Shown one piece after another: positions 25,001-32,489 of a DNA stretch of 64,000 bases. A program made the position numbers and the translations under genes. Source of the stretch: Mycolicibacterium rhodesiae JS60 (GTDB lineage Bacteria > Actinomycetota > Actinomycetes > Mycobacteriales > Mycobacteriaceae); contig AGIQ01000004.1 of NCBI GenBank assembly GCA_000230935.2, positions 124,001 to 188,000 on the forward strand. The letters are read 5' to 3'. Under the pieces are notes generated by a model. It worked only from the letters and a program-made list of their open reading frames with translations, was not told the DNA's origin and did no database searches. Each line of letters starts with the position of its first letter. Position 1 is the first letter of the stretch.

Positions 25001-25566
25001 AAGACCACCAGGCGTTTTGGTGTGGGTCCGGCGAGCGCGAGCTCCACGGCCCCGTCGAGGTTGTCGATGCTCGACGCGATCAGCACCGGTTCGGTTTCGG
25101 TGATGATCGGTTGCAATTGGGTCACCGAGGCGCTGGTTTGCAGCGGCACGGAGACCGCGCCGAGTTGGATCAGCGCGAGGTCGATGATGGTGTAGTCGAC
25201 GCTGGTGAAACCGAGGATTGCCACCCGATCGCCGGGCCTGACGCCGTTGTCGGACCACGCTGCCGCGACGGCGCGGACCCGGTCCCAGACATCGCGGTAG
25301 GTGATGGTTTCGAAATGGGGTTCCAGCTCGGCGGTCGTGCGATGAGTCTGGGGATCCTCGATGAACCGCACTACGCGCTGACCCAGCGCAGGGCGATCGG
25401 CGTAACCGTCGAAGACGGTCTCGACGACCTCGGCCAGCCCCAGGCCGGGCCGGCTGGCGGCCGCAGTGACTGCGGGGTCGGGGGTGGCCGCCGCGAACTG
25501 GGCATCGGTGGCGTAGAGATCGGCGACGCGCTGCTCAAACCGGGCTTCACGAGTATCAATCGACAT
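22069..25566 (-). CDS. car: Carboxylic acid reductase (adenylation-thiolation-reductase)
   Basis: A 1165-residue three-domain enzyme reducing carboxylic acids to aldehydes with ATP and NADPH. Domains: adenylation (about 40-640) with LLIYTSGSTGAPKGAMYP near 245 and YGSTEAGAVFVDG; carrier protein with phosphopantetheine Ser in DLGGDSLSALTF near 674; reductase from about 765 with LLTGATGFLGRYLALEWL, and Tyr/Lys in YANGYSNSKWAGE near 945. Length matches mycobacterial and Nocardia CAR. It corresponds to FadD9 (Rv2590) of M. tuberculosis, which lies near ruvB and gabT. A phosphopantetheinyl transferase must come from elsewhere. A perfect palindrome (25631-25647) lies 65 bp upstream. Confidence 0.97.
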   Translation of the reverse strand: MSIDTREARFEQRVADLYATDAQFAAATPDPAVTAAASRPGLGLAEVVETVFDGYADRPALGQRVVRFIEDPQTHRTTAELEPHFETITYRDVWDRVRAVAAAWSDNGVRPGDRVAILGFTSVDYTIIDLALIQLGAVSVPLQTSASVTQLQPIITETEPVLIASSIDNLDGAVELALAGPTPKRLVVFDFRPEVDDQREALAAITQRLADTDVTVATLSGEIAYGTYRSIDPAGTTDADPLALLIYTSGSTGAPKGAMYPAAKVADMWLAAAAHWDDKQGAYPAIVLSFMPMSHVMGRGALYGTLSSGGTVYFAARPDLSTFLEDLALTRPTQLNLVPRVWDMIHQEVQSDVDRRGDEAQVLAEKRASLLGGRFVSVMTGSAPIAPELRSWVETFLDMHLIEGYGSTEAGAVFVDGVVRRPPVTDYKLVDVPELGYFGTDLPHPRGELLVKTTQLFPGYYKRPEVTAAMFDEEGFYRTGDIVAEPAPDRLQYVDRRNNVLKLSQGEFVTVSKLEAAFLGSPLVHQIYLYGNSARPYLLAVVVPTADAAAAHDAAELKTLIGESLQEVARATGLQSYEIPRDFLIETTPFTVENGLLTGIRKLAWPRLKERYGPALEQLYTDLADGQADELRALRQSGAKAPVLTTITRAAGALLGAAAADLQPDAHFTDLGGDSLSALTFANLLNEIFEIEVPVGVIVSPANDLQAIADYIDAQRQEGGKRPTFASVHGAGATEAHAGDLTLDRFIDAATLAAAPRLPGPSGEIRTVLLTGATGFLGRYLALEWLDRMSLVGGTVICLVRARSNDEARVRLDATFDSGDPKLLKRYRELAAEHLEVIAGDKGEKNLGLDALTWQRLADTVDLIVDPAALVNHVLPYRELFGPNAVGTAELIRIALTSKIKPFVYVSTIGVGAGLAPGEFTEDGDIRAISPTRAVDDSYANGYSNSKWAGEVLLREANDLCGLPVSVFRCDMILADTAYAGQLNLPDMFTRMMLSLVATGIAPASFYRLDAGGNRPRAHYDGLPVEFIAEAISTLGADVARDSGKDFETYHVMNPYDDGVGLDEFVDWLIEAGYPVRRVGEYASWLQRFETSMRALPDRQRQYSLLPLLHNYQHPEQPVRGSIAPTDRFRSAVQDAKIGPDKDIPHVTPEVIVKYVTDLQLLGLL

Positions 25567-25630
25567 GGCAAGACTCCATTGAAAGCGAGAAAAAGAATGG
25601 TGTGCGCGACGCTGCGCCCACCAGAAAATA

Positions 25631-25647
25631 CGTTAGCAAGGCTAACG
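25631..25647. promoter_or_regulatory. Operator-like palindrome CGTTAGC-AAG-GCTAACG upstream of car
   Basis: Perfect seven-base arms around AAG, 65 bp before the car start (minus strand) and 208 bp before the divergent membrane protein gene. It looks like a TetR-type operator for car; the regulator is not in the neighbourhood. Confidence 0.6.
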
Positions 25648-25740
25648 GTATTCCCCGGCCGGAGCTCGAAATCAGCTGTGAACTTCCTCTCGATGCCCTG
25701 TCCATCGGGCGGGAGCGTGCGCCAACTGTCACCGGCACCG

Positions 25741-25762
25741 GCGTGTCACGGTGCAGACACGC
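25741..25762. repeat. Inverted repeat GCGTGTC-N8-GACACGC in car/25855 intergenic region
   Basis: Perfect seven-base arms with an eight-base loop, 93 bp before the membrane protein gene at 25855. Could be an operator or RNA hairpin; nothing else supports either. Confidence 0.35.
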
Positions 25763-25854
25763 ACGCTCGCGCGAGTACGCCGGTCGTTAGAGTCGCGTGC
25801 GACACGGGTACCCGAGCCCCATCACGGGGATATCCCCTGGGTCAAGGAGGCGTC

Positions 25855-26529
25855 ATGAAAGACGTAGACACACGTATCGATACTGCTTCTGGCCGGATGG
25901 CCATTGCCCGCAGCCGCGGTGCCGCCAGCGGTCTCCTGCTGATCGTGCTGGGCGCGTGGGGCGCGCTGATCCCATTCGTCGGCCCGTACTTCAACTTCGC
26001 CTACGATCCTGGTGTCGCGTGGACGTGGACGAGTGCGCGCGGCTGGCTGGAGGTACTTCCCGGCGCGGTGACCGTGCTCGGCGGACTGCTGCTATTGCTG
26101 TCACGCAACCGGGCCACCGCGATGCTCGGTGGCTGGCTCGCCGTCGTTGCCGGCGCCTGGTTCGTGGTGGGCCGGGCGTTCGCGAGCCCGCTGCAGCTCG
26201 GCGACTTCGGCTCACCGGCGTCGAACACCATGACCGGCCAGCTCGCAATCGAGTTGGGGTTCTTCAGCGGCCTCGGTGCCCTGATCATCTTCTTCGGGGC
26301 GATGGCCCTGGGCCGGGTCTCGGTGCGCAGCCTTCGTGACGTTCGCTACGCGCAGCGACCTTCCGTTGCCGAATCCGTTGCCGCGCAGCCGGTTGCGGTC
26401 GCGACCGATGGGCCGGTGGGCACCGAGTCGTCGCGCCACCGCGCACCGGACGAGTACGACGACGAGCATCGCCATCGGAGCTGGCGGGACATGTTCGGCG
26501 GATCGCGACGCACGCCCGTCACGCACTGA
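25855..26529 (+). CDS. Integral membrane protein, unknown
   Basis: A 224-residue protein with a short cytoplasmic start (MKDVDTRIDTASGRMAIARSRG), four hydrophobic segments (ASGLLLIVLGAWGALIPFVG; VLPGAVTVLGGLLLLLS; AMLGGWLAVVAGAWFVVG; LGFFSGLGALIIFFGAMALG) and a polar, His/Arg/Asp-rich tail of about 65 residues (DEYDDEHRHRSWRDMFGG). Strong AAGGAGG ribosome site. It is divergent from car across 288 bp holding two inverted repeats. Family not recognised beyond a conserved actinobacterial membrane protein type. Confidence 0.82.
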   Translation: MKDVDTRIDTASGRMAIARSRGAASGLLLIVLGAWGALIPFVGPYFNFAYDPGVAWTWTSARGWLEVLPGAVTVLGGLLLLLSRNRATAMLGGWLAVVAGAWFVVGRAFASPLQLGDFGSPASNTMTGQLAIELGFFSGLGALIIFFGAMALGRVSVRSLRDVRYAQRPSVAESVAAQPVAVATDGPVGTESSRHRAPDEYDDEHRHRSWRDMFGGSRRTPVTH

Positions 26530-26539
26530 CTCCGAACTC

Positions 26540-26571
26540 GGTGGCCGGACTCGGGGGAGGGTCCGGTCACC
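26540..26571. terminator. Bidirectional hairpin terminator between convergent genes
   Basis: GGTGGCCGGAC (26540-26550) pairs with GTCCGGTCACC (26561-26571), one mismatch, ten-base loop. It lies between the ends of the convergent genes at 26529 and 26567. Confidence 0.5.
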
Positions 26572-27559
26572 GTCCGCGCGCGAGACGGTACTGCTGCATC
26601 ACCATGTCCAGGATCTCGGGACCGAGCATGGCACCCGCATACTCCACCCAGCACCAGCTGCGCGCGGGTTTCCTGCCGTCGGAACTGCCTGTGAGGCAGC
26701 CGAAATAGTGCACGTAGCTGCCGGCGGTGTCGAAGGTGAACGTGTAGGAGTCGGCACCGATCGTGGCGTCCAGCGTGGTGAGTTTTCCCTCGCCATTGAA
26801 GGTGGGTGTCGCGACGATGTCGTCGTGCGCGGTCGTGATGCCGGCCTTGACTTGATATCCCGGACCGAACGGCAAACCGTCGCGGCCCTGCCAGAATGAA
26901 CCGCCGCCCCATTCGCCGTCGGGGTATTCGTGAAGCCAGGACACCCACATGCCCTGAAGCTGCCGGACGATCGGTAGCTCCGGGTACACCGTGCCCGGCG
27001 GGCCGTAGGCGTAGTCCTGATGCAGGTAGCCCGATACCTCGACGCCGTCGACCACGCCGGTGGCGGAAAGCAATTCGTGGCGGTAGTAGGCCTGGTCGAC
27101 GATCCCGTCCTGCTCGGGAACTCCGACGGTGAAGATATCGGTGACATTTGTGCCACGGATCTCCCACCGGCCGCTGGCGTCGTGCCAGTGGAATCCTCCT
27201 GAATCACGCTCGATACGGCCGCTCGGGTAGCTCAGCACCACGCTGTCGGGGCTCTCGGCGTATTGCATGGGTTCGAACCAGTCGATCGTCGAGTACTCGG
27301 CGAACAGGTGCGGTTGGTCGGGGTCGAACGAGTGCGTCAGCTTCTTGAAGCCGGTGATCGGTGACACGACGTGGGTCATTCCGGTCAGGAAGTCGTCGGC
27401 GCCGCGCAGTCCCCAATAGGTCTGTCCGGCAGCGTCGTTGACCACCGCGCTGATCCACATCCCGGCCAGGCCGACACCGGGGCCGGGTGTCCAGGTTCGC
27501 CGGTAGTGCTCGAGTGTCGACGGTTGTGTCGCCACCGTGAAGTCGACGCGATCAGGCAT
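26567..27559 (-). CDS. Conserved protein of unknown function, co-translated with the alcohol dehydrogenase
   Basis: A 330-residue soluble protein, rich in Trp, Tyr, Gly and Asp and apparently mainly beta structure (GMWISAVVNDAAGQTYWGLRGADDF; YPELPIVRQLQGMWVSWLHEYPDGEWGGGSF; LTTLDATIGADSYTFTFDT). No signal peptide. ATG 27559 has AAGGAGA at good spacing inside the preceding gene's end, and the two genes overlap by 8 nt, so it is coupled to the nicotinoprotein alcohol dehydrogenase and may act on its product or substrate. The pattern faintly recalls CrtC/AttH-like lipocalin-type domains, but this is a guess; I do not recognise the family. Confidence 0.8.
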   Translation of the reverse strand: MPDRVDFTVATQPSTLEHYRRTWTPGPGVGLAGMWISAVVNDAAGQTYWGLRGADDFLTGMTHVVSPITGFKKLTHSFDPDQPHLFAEYSTIDWFEPMQYAESPDSVVLSYPSGRIERDSGGFHWHDASGRWEIRGTNVTDIFTVGVPEQDGIVDQAYYRHELLSATGVVDGVEVSGYLHQDYAYGPPGTVYPELPIVRQLQGMWVSWLHEYPDGEWGGGSFWQGRDGLPFGPGYQVKAGITTAHDDIVATPTFNGEGKLTTLDATIGADSYTFTFDTAGSYVHYFGCLTGSSDGRKPARSWCWVEYAGAMLGPEILDMVMQQYRLARGR

Positions 27560-28733
27560 TGACATCTCCTTGGCCGAAGTCGATGACCCCGCGGATATTG
27601 CTTCCCTCACGCAGATGCGCGATCGCGTCGTTGATGTCCTCGAGGCGGTAGCGGCGGGTGACGAGTTCGTCGAGCTTGAGGGTGCCCGCCTCATACATGG
27701 ACAGCAGCATCGGCATGCTGGCGCGCGCGTTCATCTCGCCGTAGAGGGCGCCCTTGAGGGTCTTACACGAGTTGACGAGGTCGGACAGGATCAGCGGGAC
27801 CGTCATCTGTGATAGTGGAGTCATCGCCGTCACCACGCAGGTGCCGCCCTTGCGGGTCAGCATCAAAGCCAATGGGATCAAATCGGTTTGGAGCACGCCG
27901 ACGGTCAGGATGACCGCATCGGCCATGACACCCCACGTGAGGTCTTTCACCAGCGTCAGCGCCTCGCCGGCGTCGCTGACGGCATGGGTGGCTCCGAACG
28001 ATGGGGCGACATCACGTTTGAAGTCGACCGGGTCAATGGCGACGACGTGTTTCGCACCGGCGGCACGCGCTCCCTGCACGGCGTTCATGCCGACCCCGCC
28101 GGTGCCGATCACCACAACCGTGTCGCCGGGCTTCGTTCCCGCGCAGGAGCTTCCCGATCCGAAACCGGTTGTCACACCGCAGGACACGAGTGAGGCCGCA
28201 TCAAGCGGGATCCAGTCGTGCACCTTGATGAAGGAGCGCTCGGATGCGACGACGTACTCGGAGAAGGTGCCGACCTGCATCAAGGCCATCAGGTCCTGGT
28301 CGCCCAGATGACGACGGGGGGTGTCGTCGGTGATCATGTTCTTGCTGAACACCCGTCCGCCGACGTCGCACAGATAGGTGGCGCCGGTGGCACACCACCG
28401 GCAGCTCCCGCACGACGGGATGAACGACACCGCGACATGGTCGCCCGGCTTCAACGTGGTCACCCCAGGCCCGACTTCTTCGACGATTCCCGCGCCCTCA
28501 TGACCGCCGAGCAGCGGAAACCATTCGGGCATCGGCATTCCGGCGGCTTCGATCAGTGCAACCAGGTTGTCGTCGGGAACACTGTCGCCGGTGGCGAAGT
28601 GATCATCGGAGTGGCAGATGCCGGCAACGCTCATCTTGACCAGGACTTCGCCGGCCCGCGGCGGGTCGAGCTCGATGGTTTCGACCTGCCAGTCCTGGCC
28701 CACGCCGTGAAGCACTGCCGCTTGGGATTTCAT
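27552..28733 (-). CDS. NDMA-dependent (mycofactocin-associated) zinc alcohol dehydrogenase
   Basis: A 393-residue class III-like medium-chain dehydrogenase. Catalytic zinc ligands: Cys in GICHSDDH, His-Glu in LLGGHEGAGIVEEVG; structural zinc: CGSCRWCATGATYLC; Rossmann motif VVVIGTGGVGMNAVQGA. The sequence around PEWFPLLGGHEGAG and SNIRGVIDFG matches nicotinoprotein alcohol dehydrogenases (Rxyl_3153 group) whose tightly bound NAD is re-oxidised by mycofactocin or, in assays, by NDMA. Mycofactocin maturation genes are not in this window. ATG 28733 is chosen (MKSQAAVLHG); the 15 codons before it are not family-like. Divergent FCD-GntR regulator follows across a palindrome-bearing 99-bp region. 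Confidence 0.93.
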   Translation of the reverse strand: MKSQAAVLHGVGQDWQVETIELDPPRAGEVLVKMSVAGICHSDDHFATGDSVPDDNLVALIEAAGMPMPEWFPLLGGHEGAGIVEEVGPGVTTLKPGDHVAVSFIPSCGSCRWCATGATYLCDVGGRVFSKNMITDDTPRRHLGDQDLMALMQVGTFSEYVVASERSFIKVHDWIPLDAASLVSCGVTTGFGSGSSCAGTKPGDTVVVIGTGGVGMNAVQGARAAGAKHVVAIDPVDFKRDVAPSFGATHAVSDAGEALTLVKDLTWGVMADAVILTVGVLQTDLIPLALMLTRKGGTCVVTAMTPLSQMTVPLILSDLVNSCKTLKGALYGEMNARASMPMLLSMYEAGTLKLDELVTRRYRLEDINDAIAHLREGSNIRGVIDFGQGDVNA

Positions 28734-28783
28734 CGATGGGCACTCCCTCGGAAGGATCGGGATGGCGACTTCGCACATTTAAT

Positions 28784-28793
28784 CCTCTAGAGG
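28784..28793. promoter_or_regulatory. Palindrome CCTCTAGAGG in ADH/GntR divergent promoter
   Basis: Perfect 10-bp palindrome, one base before a second palindrome (28795-28808), in the 99-bp interval between the alcohol dehydrogenase and the FCD regulator. Likely operator half of a double site. Confidence 0.5.
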
Positions 28794-28794
28794 T

Positions 28795-28808
28795 ATCTTT
28801 GTAAAGAT
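28795..28808. promoter_or_regulatory. Palindrome ATCTTT-GT-AAAGAT in ADH/GntR divergent promoter
   Basis: Perfect six-base arms around two bases, 25 bp before the regulator start. In place and symmetry it suits an FCD-type GntR operator, though it lacks the common T-GT-N3-AC-A core. Confidence 0.55.
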
Positions 28809-28832
28809 CCGCGTTGACCGAAGGGACCTCAC

Positions 28833-29564
28833 ATGCCAGCGGGCAAGCCGAAGCAGGTTGCCGACGAACTGCGCGGTCTGATCATTTCCGGTGACCTCGA
28901 CGAAGGGGACCTGCTGGGCACCGAAGCCGAGTTGATCGAACGGTTCGATGTGTCCCGGCCGTCGCTACGAGAGTCGTTGCGGATTCTGGAGGCGGAGGGT
29001 CTCATCTCGGTGGTGCGCGGGGCCCAGGGCGGTGTTGTCGTGCACCGGCCCGATCAGCGCATGACCGCCCGCGCGGCGGCCCTGGTGCTGCAATCCCGCA
29101 GTGTCTCGCTGGCCGACGTGTTCGAGGCAAGCGCGGTGATCGAGCCCGCCGCAACGCGGATGGTCGCCGCATCCCGCGGGCACCAGCGCGCTGCCGAGCA
29201 GCTGCACGAGCTCGTCGTAGAGATGAAGCGGGTGGTCGACGATCCGGTCGCGTGCACGAGCGTCATGGTGCGCTTCCACAGCGATATCGTTGTGCTGGCC
29301 GGCAATCAGACGCTGATCCTGATCTGCGAGATGATCAACGAAGTCATCGTCCGCGCGGTCGCCGACGCGCTCACCCGAAGTCGGGACGAACCGATCGCCT
29401 CGCGCCGCCGCACGATCCGCTCGTTCGAGCAACTCGTCGACCTGATCGCCGCCGGCGATGCCGAAGGCGCACAAGAACATTGCGCCGCTCACATGGCGCG
29501 GCTGCGCCACACGCTATTGGGCGACTTCGCGAGTTCGGTCGTCGACCGCGCGCATCACGTCTAG
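28833..29564 (+). CDS. FadR/GntR family transcriptional regulator with FCD domain
   Basis: A 243-residue regulator. The N-terminal winged helix has KQVADELRGLIISGDLDEGDLLGTEAELIERFDVSRPSLRESLRILEAEGLISVVRGAQGGVVV (residues 5-70). The C-terminal FCD domain is helical with metal/ligand His candidates in MVRFHSDIVVLAGN and AQEHCAAHMARLRH. FCD proteins sense small organic acids. It is divergent from the nicotinoprotein alcohol dehydrogenase operon with two palindromes between, so it probably controls that operon and itself. Its stop shares CTAG (29561-29564) with the convergent aldehyde dehydrogenase. Confidence 0.93.
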   Translation: MPAGKPKQVADELRGLIISGDLDEGDLLGTEAELIERFDVSRPSLRESLRILEAEGLISVVRGAQGGVVVHRPDQRMTARAAALVLQSRSVSLADVFEASAVIEPAATRMVAASRGHQRAAEQLHELVVEMKRVVDDPVACTSVMVRFHSDIVVLAGNQTLILICEMINEVIVRAVADALTRSRDEPIASRRRTIRSFEQLVDLIAAGDAEGAQEHCAAHMARLRHTLLGDFASSVVDRAHHV

Positions 29565-30997
29565 CCGCCGGTATAGGCCATCACGTGCTTGATGCGCGTG
29601 TAGTCCTCGAAACCGTACATCGACAGGTCCTTGCCATGTCCTGAGGACTTGTACCCGCCATGCGGCATCTCGGCGACCAGGGGGATGTGGGTGTTGATCC
29701 ACACGCAGCCGAAGTCGAGCGCGTTGGACACCCGGATCGCGCGCGAGACGTCCTTGGTCCACACCGAGGACGCCAGACCGTACTCGGTGCCGTTGGCCAA
29801 GCGAAGAGCCTCGTCCTCGTCGGCGAACGACTGCACGGTGATCACCGGTCCAAAGATCTCTTCCTGCACCTGCCGGTCGTCTTGCCGGAGCCCGCCGATC
29901 ACGGTCGGTTCGACGTAGAAACCCTTGTCGCCCTGCCTGTTTCCGCCGGCAGCGACCGTCGCGTGCGACGGCACGTCGGCGAGGAAGCCCAGCACCCGGT
30001 CGAGCTGGCCGGGGTTGTTGACCGGCGGCACCCAGGCGTCCTCGTCGTCGGCGGCCCGGCCGAACGTGGTGGTCGCGCCCCTGGCCTGTTCGGCCAGCGC
30101 TGCGGTCAGCTCCCCGGCAACGCCGGCATGGGCCAGCACCCGGGTGGCCGCGGTGCAGTCCTGGCCGGCGTTGAAGTAGCCGGCGGTCGCGATTCCCTCT
30201 GCGGCGGTGGCGATGTCGGCGTCGTCGAAGACGATCACCGGCGCCTTGCCGCCCAACTCGAGGTGGGTGCGCTTGAGGTGGCCGCCTGCGCTGACCGCGA
30301 CTGCGCGGCCGGCGGCGACCGACCCGGTGATCGATACCATCTGCGGGGTCGGATGCGCGACGACGGCCGCACCGGTCACCCGGTCACCGCACACGACGTT
30401 GAGCACACCCGGACCGAAGTGCTTGGCGGCGATCTCGGCCAGCATCACGGTGGTGACCGGAGTGGTGTCACTGGGCTTGAGCACGACGGTGTTGCCCGCG
30501 GCGATGGCCGGGCAGAACTTCCAGATCGCCATCATCATCGGGTAGTTCCACGGCGCGACCTGGCCGATCACCCCGACCGGCTCGCGGCGGATCCAGGACG
30601 TGTGGTCGGTCATGTACTCGCCGGCCGACTTGCCTTCCAAAATCCTTGCCGCACCGGCGAAGAACCGGATCTGGTCGACCATCGGAGGGATCTCCTCGGC
30701 CGCGGTCACGTGGTTGGGCTTGCCGGTATTGCGGCCCTCGGCGGCGACCAGTTCGGCGGCCGCCTTCTCGACGTCGTGGGCGAAGCCCAGCAGCGCGTTC
30801 TGCCGATGCGAGGGGGTGGTGCGCTTCCAGTCGGCGAACGCCCTTCCGGCGGCGGCATAGGCGTTGTCGATATCCTGCTCGTTGGAAATCGGTGCGGTGC
30901 CGTACTTTTCGCCGGTCGACGGGTCGACGATCGGCATCGTGCCGCCACTGACCGAGTCGACGAGCTCACCGTCGATGAAGTTCTTGACGGTGGTCAT
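29561..30997 (-). CDS. Aldehyde dehydrogenase, gamma-aminobutyraldehyde dehydrogenase-like
   Basis: A 478-residue NAD-dependent aldehyde dehydrogenase. Seen: GVIGQVAPWNYPMMMAIWK, LELGGKAPVIVFDDAD with the general base Glu, nucleophile in FNAGQDCTAATRV, and EEIFGPVITVQSF. The NAGQDC motif and GAARILEGKSAGEYMTDHTSWIRREP are typical of aminobutyraldehyde/phenylacetaldehyde-type enzymes (PatD/PuuC-like). It is co-translated after gabT (ATGA overlap, 30994-30997), suggesting 4-aminobutanal to GABA followed by transamination, as in putrescine breakdown. Substrate assignment is inferred from this pairing. Confidence 0.92.
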   Translation of the reverse strand: MTTVKNFIDGELVDSVSGGTMPIVDPSTGEKYGTAPISNEQDIDNAYAAAGRAFADWKRTTPSHRQNALLGFAHDVEKAAAELVAAEGRNTGKPNHVTAAEEIPPMVDQIRFFAGAARILEGKSAGEYMTDHTSWIRREPVGVIGQVAPWNYPMMMAIWKFCPAIAAGNTVVLKPSDTTPVTTVMLAEIAAKHFGPGVLNVVCGDRVTGAAVVAHPTPQMVSITGSVAAGRAVAVSAGGHLKRTHLELGGKAPVIVFDDADIATAAEGIATAGYFNAGQDCTAATRVLAHAGVAGELTAALAEQARGATTTFGRAADDEDAWVPPVNNPGQLDRVLGFLADVPSHATVAAGGNRQGDKGFYVEPTVIGGLRQDDRQVQEEIFGPVITVQSFADEDEALRLANGTEYGLASSVWTKDVSRAIRVSNALDFGCVWINTHIPLVAEMPHGGYKSSGHGKDLSMYGFEDYTRIKHVMAYTGG

Positions 30998-32337
30998 CGG
31001 AGTTCGGCCAGAATGTCAGCCAGCACTCCGAGGCCCTCGAGCAGCAGCTCGTCACTGATCGCCAACGGCGGCAGGAACCGCAGCACGTTGCCGAAGGTGC
31101 CGCAGGTCAACACCAGCACGCCCTGGGCATGCGCCTTGGCGGCCAAGTTCTTGGTGAGCTCCGGATCCGGTTCTCCGGTACCGGATTTCACCAGCTCGAC
31201 GGCGATCATGGCGCCGCGGCCGCGGACGTCGCCGATGCGGTCGTCGTCGGCCTGGATCCGGCCGAGCTTGTCCTTCATCAGCGCCTCGATCTGCTTGGCG
31301 CGGGCTACCAGACCGTCGAGCTCGATGGTCTCGATGGTGGCCAGCGCGGCCGCGCAGGCCACCGGGTTGCCGCCGTAGGTCCCGCCCAGGCCGCTGACGT
31401 GCGGGGCGTCCATGACCTCGGCACGCCCGGTCACCGCCGCCAGCGGCAGGCCGTCGGCGATGCCTTTGGCGGTCACGATCAGGTCAGGCTCGATGCCCTC
31501 GTCCTCACAGGCGAACATCGCGCCGGTGCGGGCGAAGCCGGTCTGCACCTCGTCGGCGATGAACACGACGTTGTTGTCCGAACACCAGGCGCGCAACGCG
31601 GGCAGGAAGCCGGGTGCGGGAACGATGAAGCCGCCCTCACCCTGGATCGGCTCGATGATGACGGCGGCCAGGTTGGCCGCACCGATCTGCTTGTCGATCA
31701 CGGTCAGCGCCCGCTCGGCGGCCAATTCCCCGTCGGTGGCCCACTCCTTGTCGATCAGGCCGTCGCGGTAGGGGTAGGACAGCGGCGCGCGGTAGATCTC
31801 CGGCGCGAACGGGCCGAAGCCGCTCTTATAGGGCATCGACTTGGCGGTCAGGGCCATCGTCAGGTTGGTACGCCCGTGGTAGGCGTGGTCGAAGGCCACC
31901 ACCGCGGTCTTGCGGGTGTAGGCGCGGGCGATCTTGATTGCGTTCTCCACCGCTTCGGCTCCGGAGTTGAACAGCGCCGAGCGCTTCTCATACGAGCCGG
32001 GGGTGAGCCGATTGAGGTGCTCGGCGACGGCGATGTACTCCTCATATGGCGTCACCATGAAGCAGGTGTGGGTGAAGTCGGCGACCTGTGCGCGCACCGC
32101 CTCGACCACCCGCGGCGAGGAGTTGCCGATCGTCGTCACCGCGATCCCGGAACCGAGATCGATCAGCCGGTTGCCGTCGACATCCTCGATGATCCCGCCG
32201 CCGGCGCGCGCGGCATAGATCGGCATCGTCACGCCGACCCCGTGCGACACCGCGGCGACCCGGCGTTTCGCCAGCTCAAGGGACCCGGGGCCGGGGATGT
32301 CGGTGACGAGTTTGCGGCTCTGCTCGACGGTGGTCAC
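30994..32337 (-). CDS. gabT: 4-aminobutyrate transaminase
   Basis: A 447-residue PLP class III aminotransferase converting GABA and 2-oxoglutarate to succinate semialdehyde and glutamate. Seen: FNSGAEAVENAIKIARAYTRK, FDHAYHGRTNLTMALTAK, AAVIIEPIQGEGGFIVP, FIADEVQTGFARTG, PLP Lys in LIVTAKGIADGLPLAAV, and GGTYGGNPVACAAALATIE. GTG 32337 (MTTVEQSRKLVTDIPGPG) has GGAG seven bases upstream; it matches Rv2589, which lies beside yajC in M. tuberculosis as here. Operon with the downstream aldehyde dehydrogenase. Confidence 0.95.
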   Translation of the reverse strand: MTTVEQSRKLVTDIPGPGSLELAKRRVAAVSHGVGVTMPIYAARAGGGIIEDVDGNRLIDLGSGIAVTTIGNSSPRVVEAVRAQVADFTHTCFMVTPYEEYIAVAEHLNRLTPGSYEKRSALFNSGAEAVENAIKIARAYTRKTAVVAFDHAYHGRTNLTMALTAKSMPYKSGFGPFAPEIYRAPLSYPYRDGLIDKEWATDGELAAERALTVIDKQIGAANLAAVIIEPIQGEGGFIVPAPGFLPALRAWCSDNNVVFIADEVQTGFARTGAMFACEDEGIEPDLIVTAKGIADGLPLAAVTGRAEVMDAPHVSGLGGTYGGNPVACAAALATIETIELDGLVARAKQIEALMKDKLGRIQADDDRIGDVRGRGAMIAVELVKSGTGEPDPELTKNLAAKAHAQGVLVLTCGTFGNVLRFLPPLAISDELLLEGLGVLADILAELR

Positions 32338-32444
32338 TTCTGATCTCCTAGACGAAGGCGGCTGGCACAAGCGGGCTATCCGAGCCTAGTAGGGCAGCCC
32401 CGCCCCGCAACTGAAAACCCGGCTTGCGACCGCAACGGGTAGTG

Positions 32445-32480
32445 GATTGCGTCGTCAGGAGAGACAAAATCGACGCAATC
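32445..32480. terminator. Hairpin after the nitroreductase gene / before gabT
   Basis: GATTGCGTCG (32445-32454) and CGACGCAATC (32471-32480), perfect 10-bp arms with a 16-nt loop. It starts ten bases beyond the nitroreductase stop, so a terminator fits, but it may instead be an operator for gabT, whose start is 108 bp away. Confidence 0.5.
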
Positions 32481-32489
32481 GGTTGGTAT

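Noticed and set aside
25602..25790. 62-codon frame in the car upstream region
   Set aside because: Overlaps the operator palindrome, lacks a ribosome site and shows no coding bias.
24367..26529. 720-codon open frame on the plus strand
   Set aside because: Mostly antisense to carboxylic acid reductase; only its last part (from ATG 25855) is a gene with its own ribosome site.
29660..31378. 572-codon open frame on the plus strand
   Set aside because: Antisense to the aldehyde dehydrogenase and gabT genes, His/Gly/Arg-rich as expected for a shadow frame.
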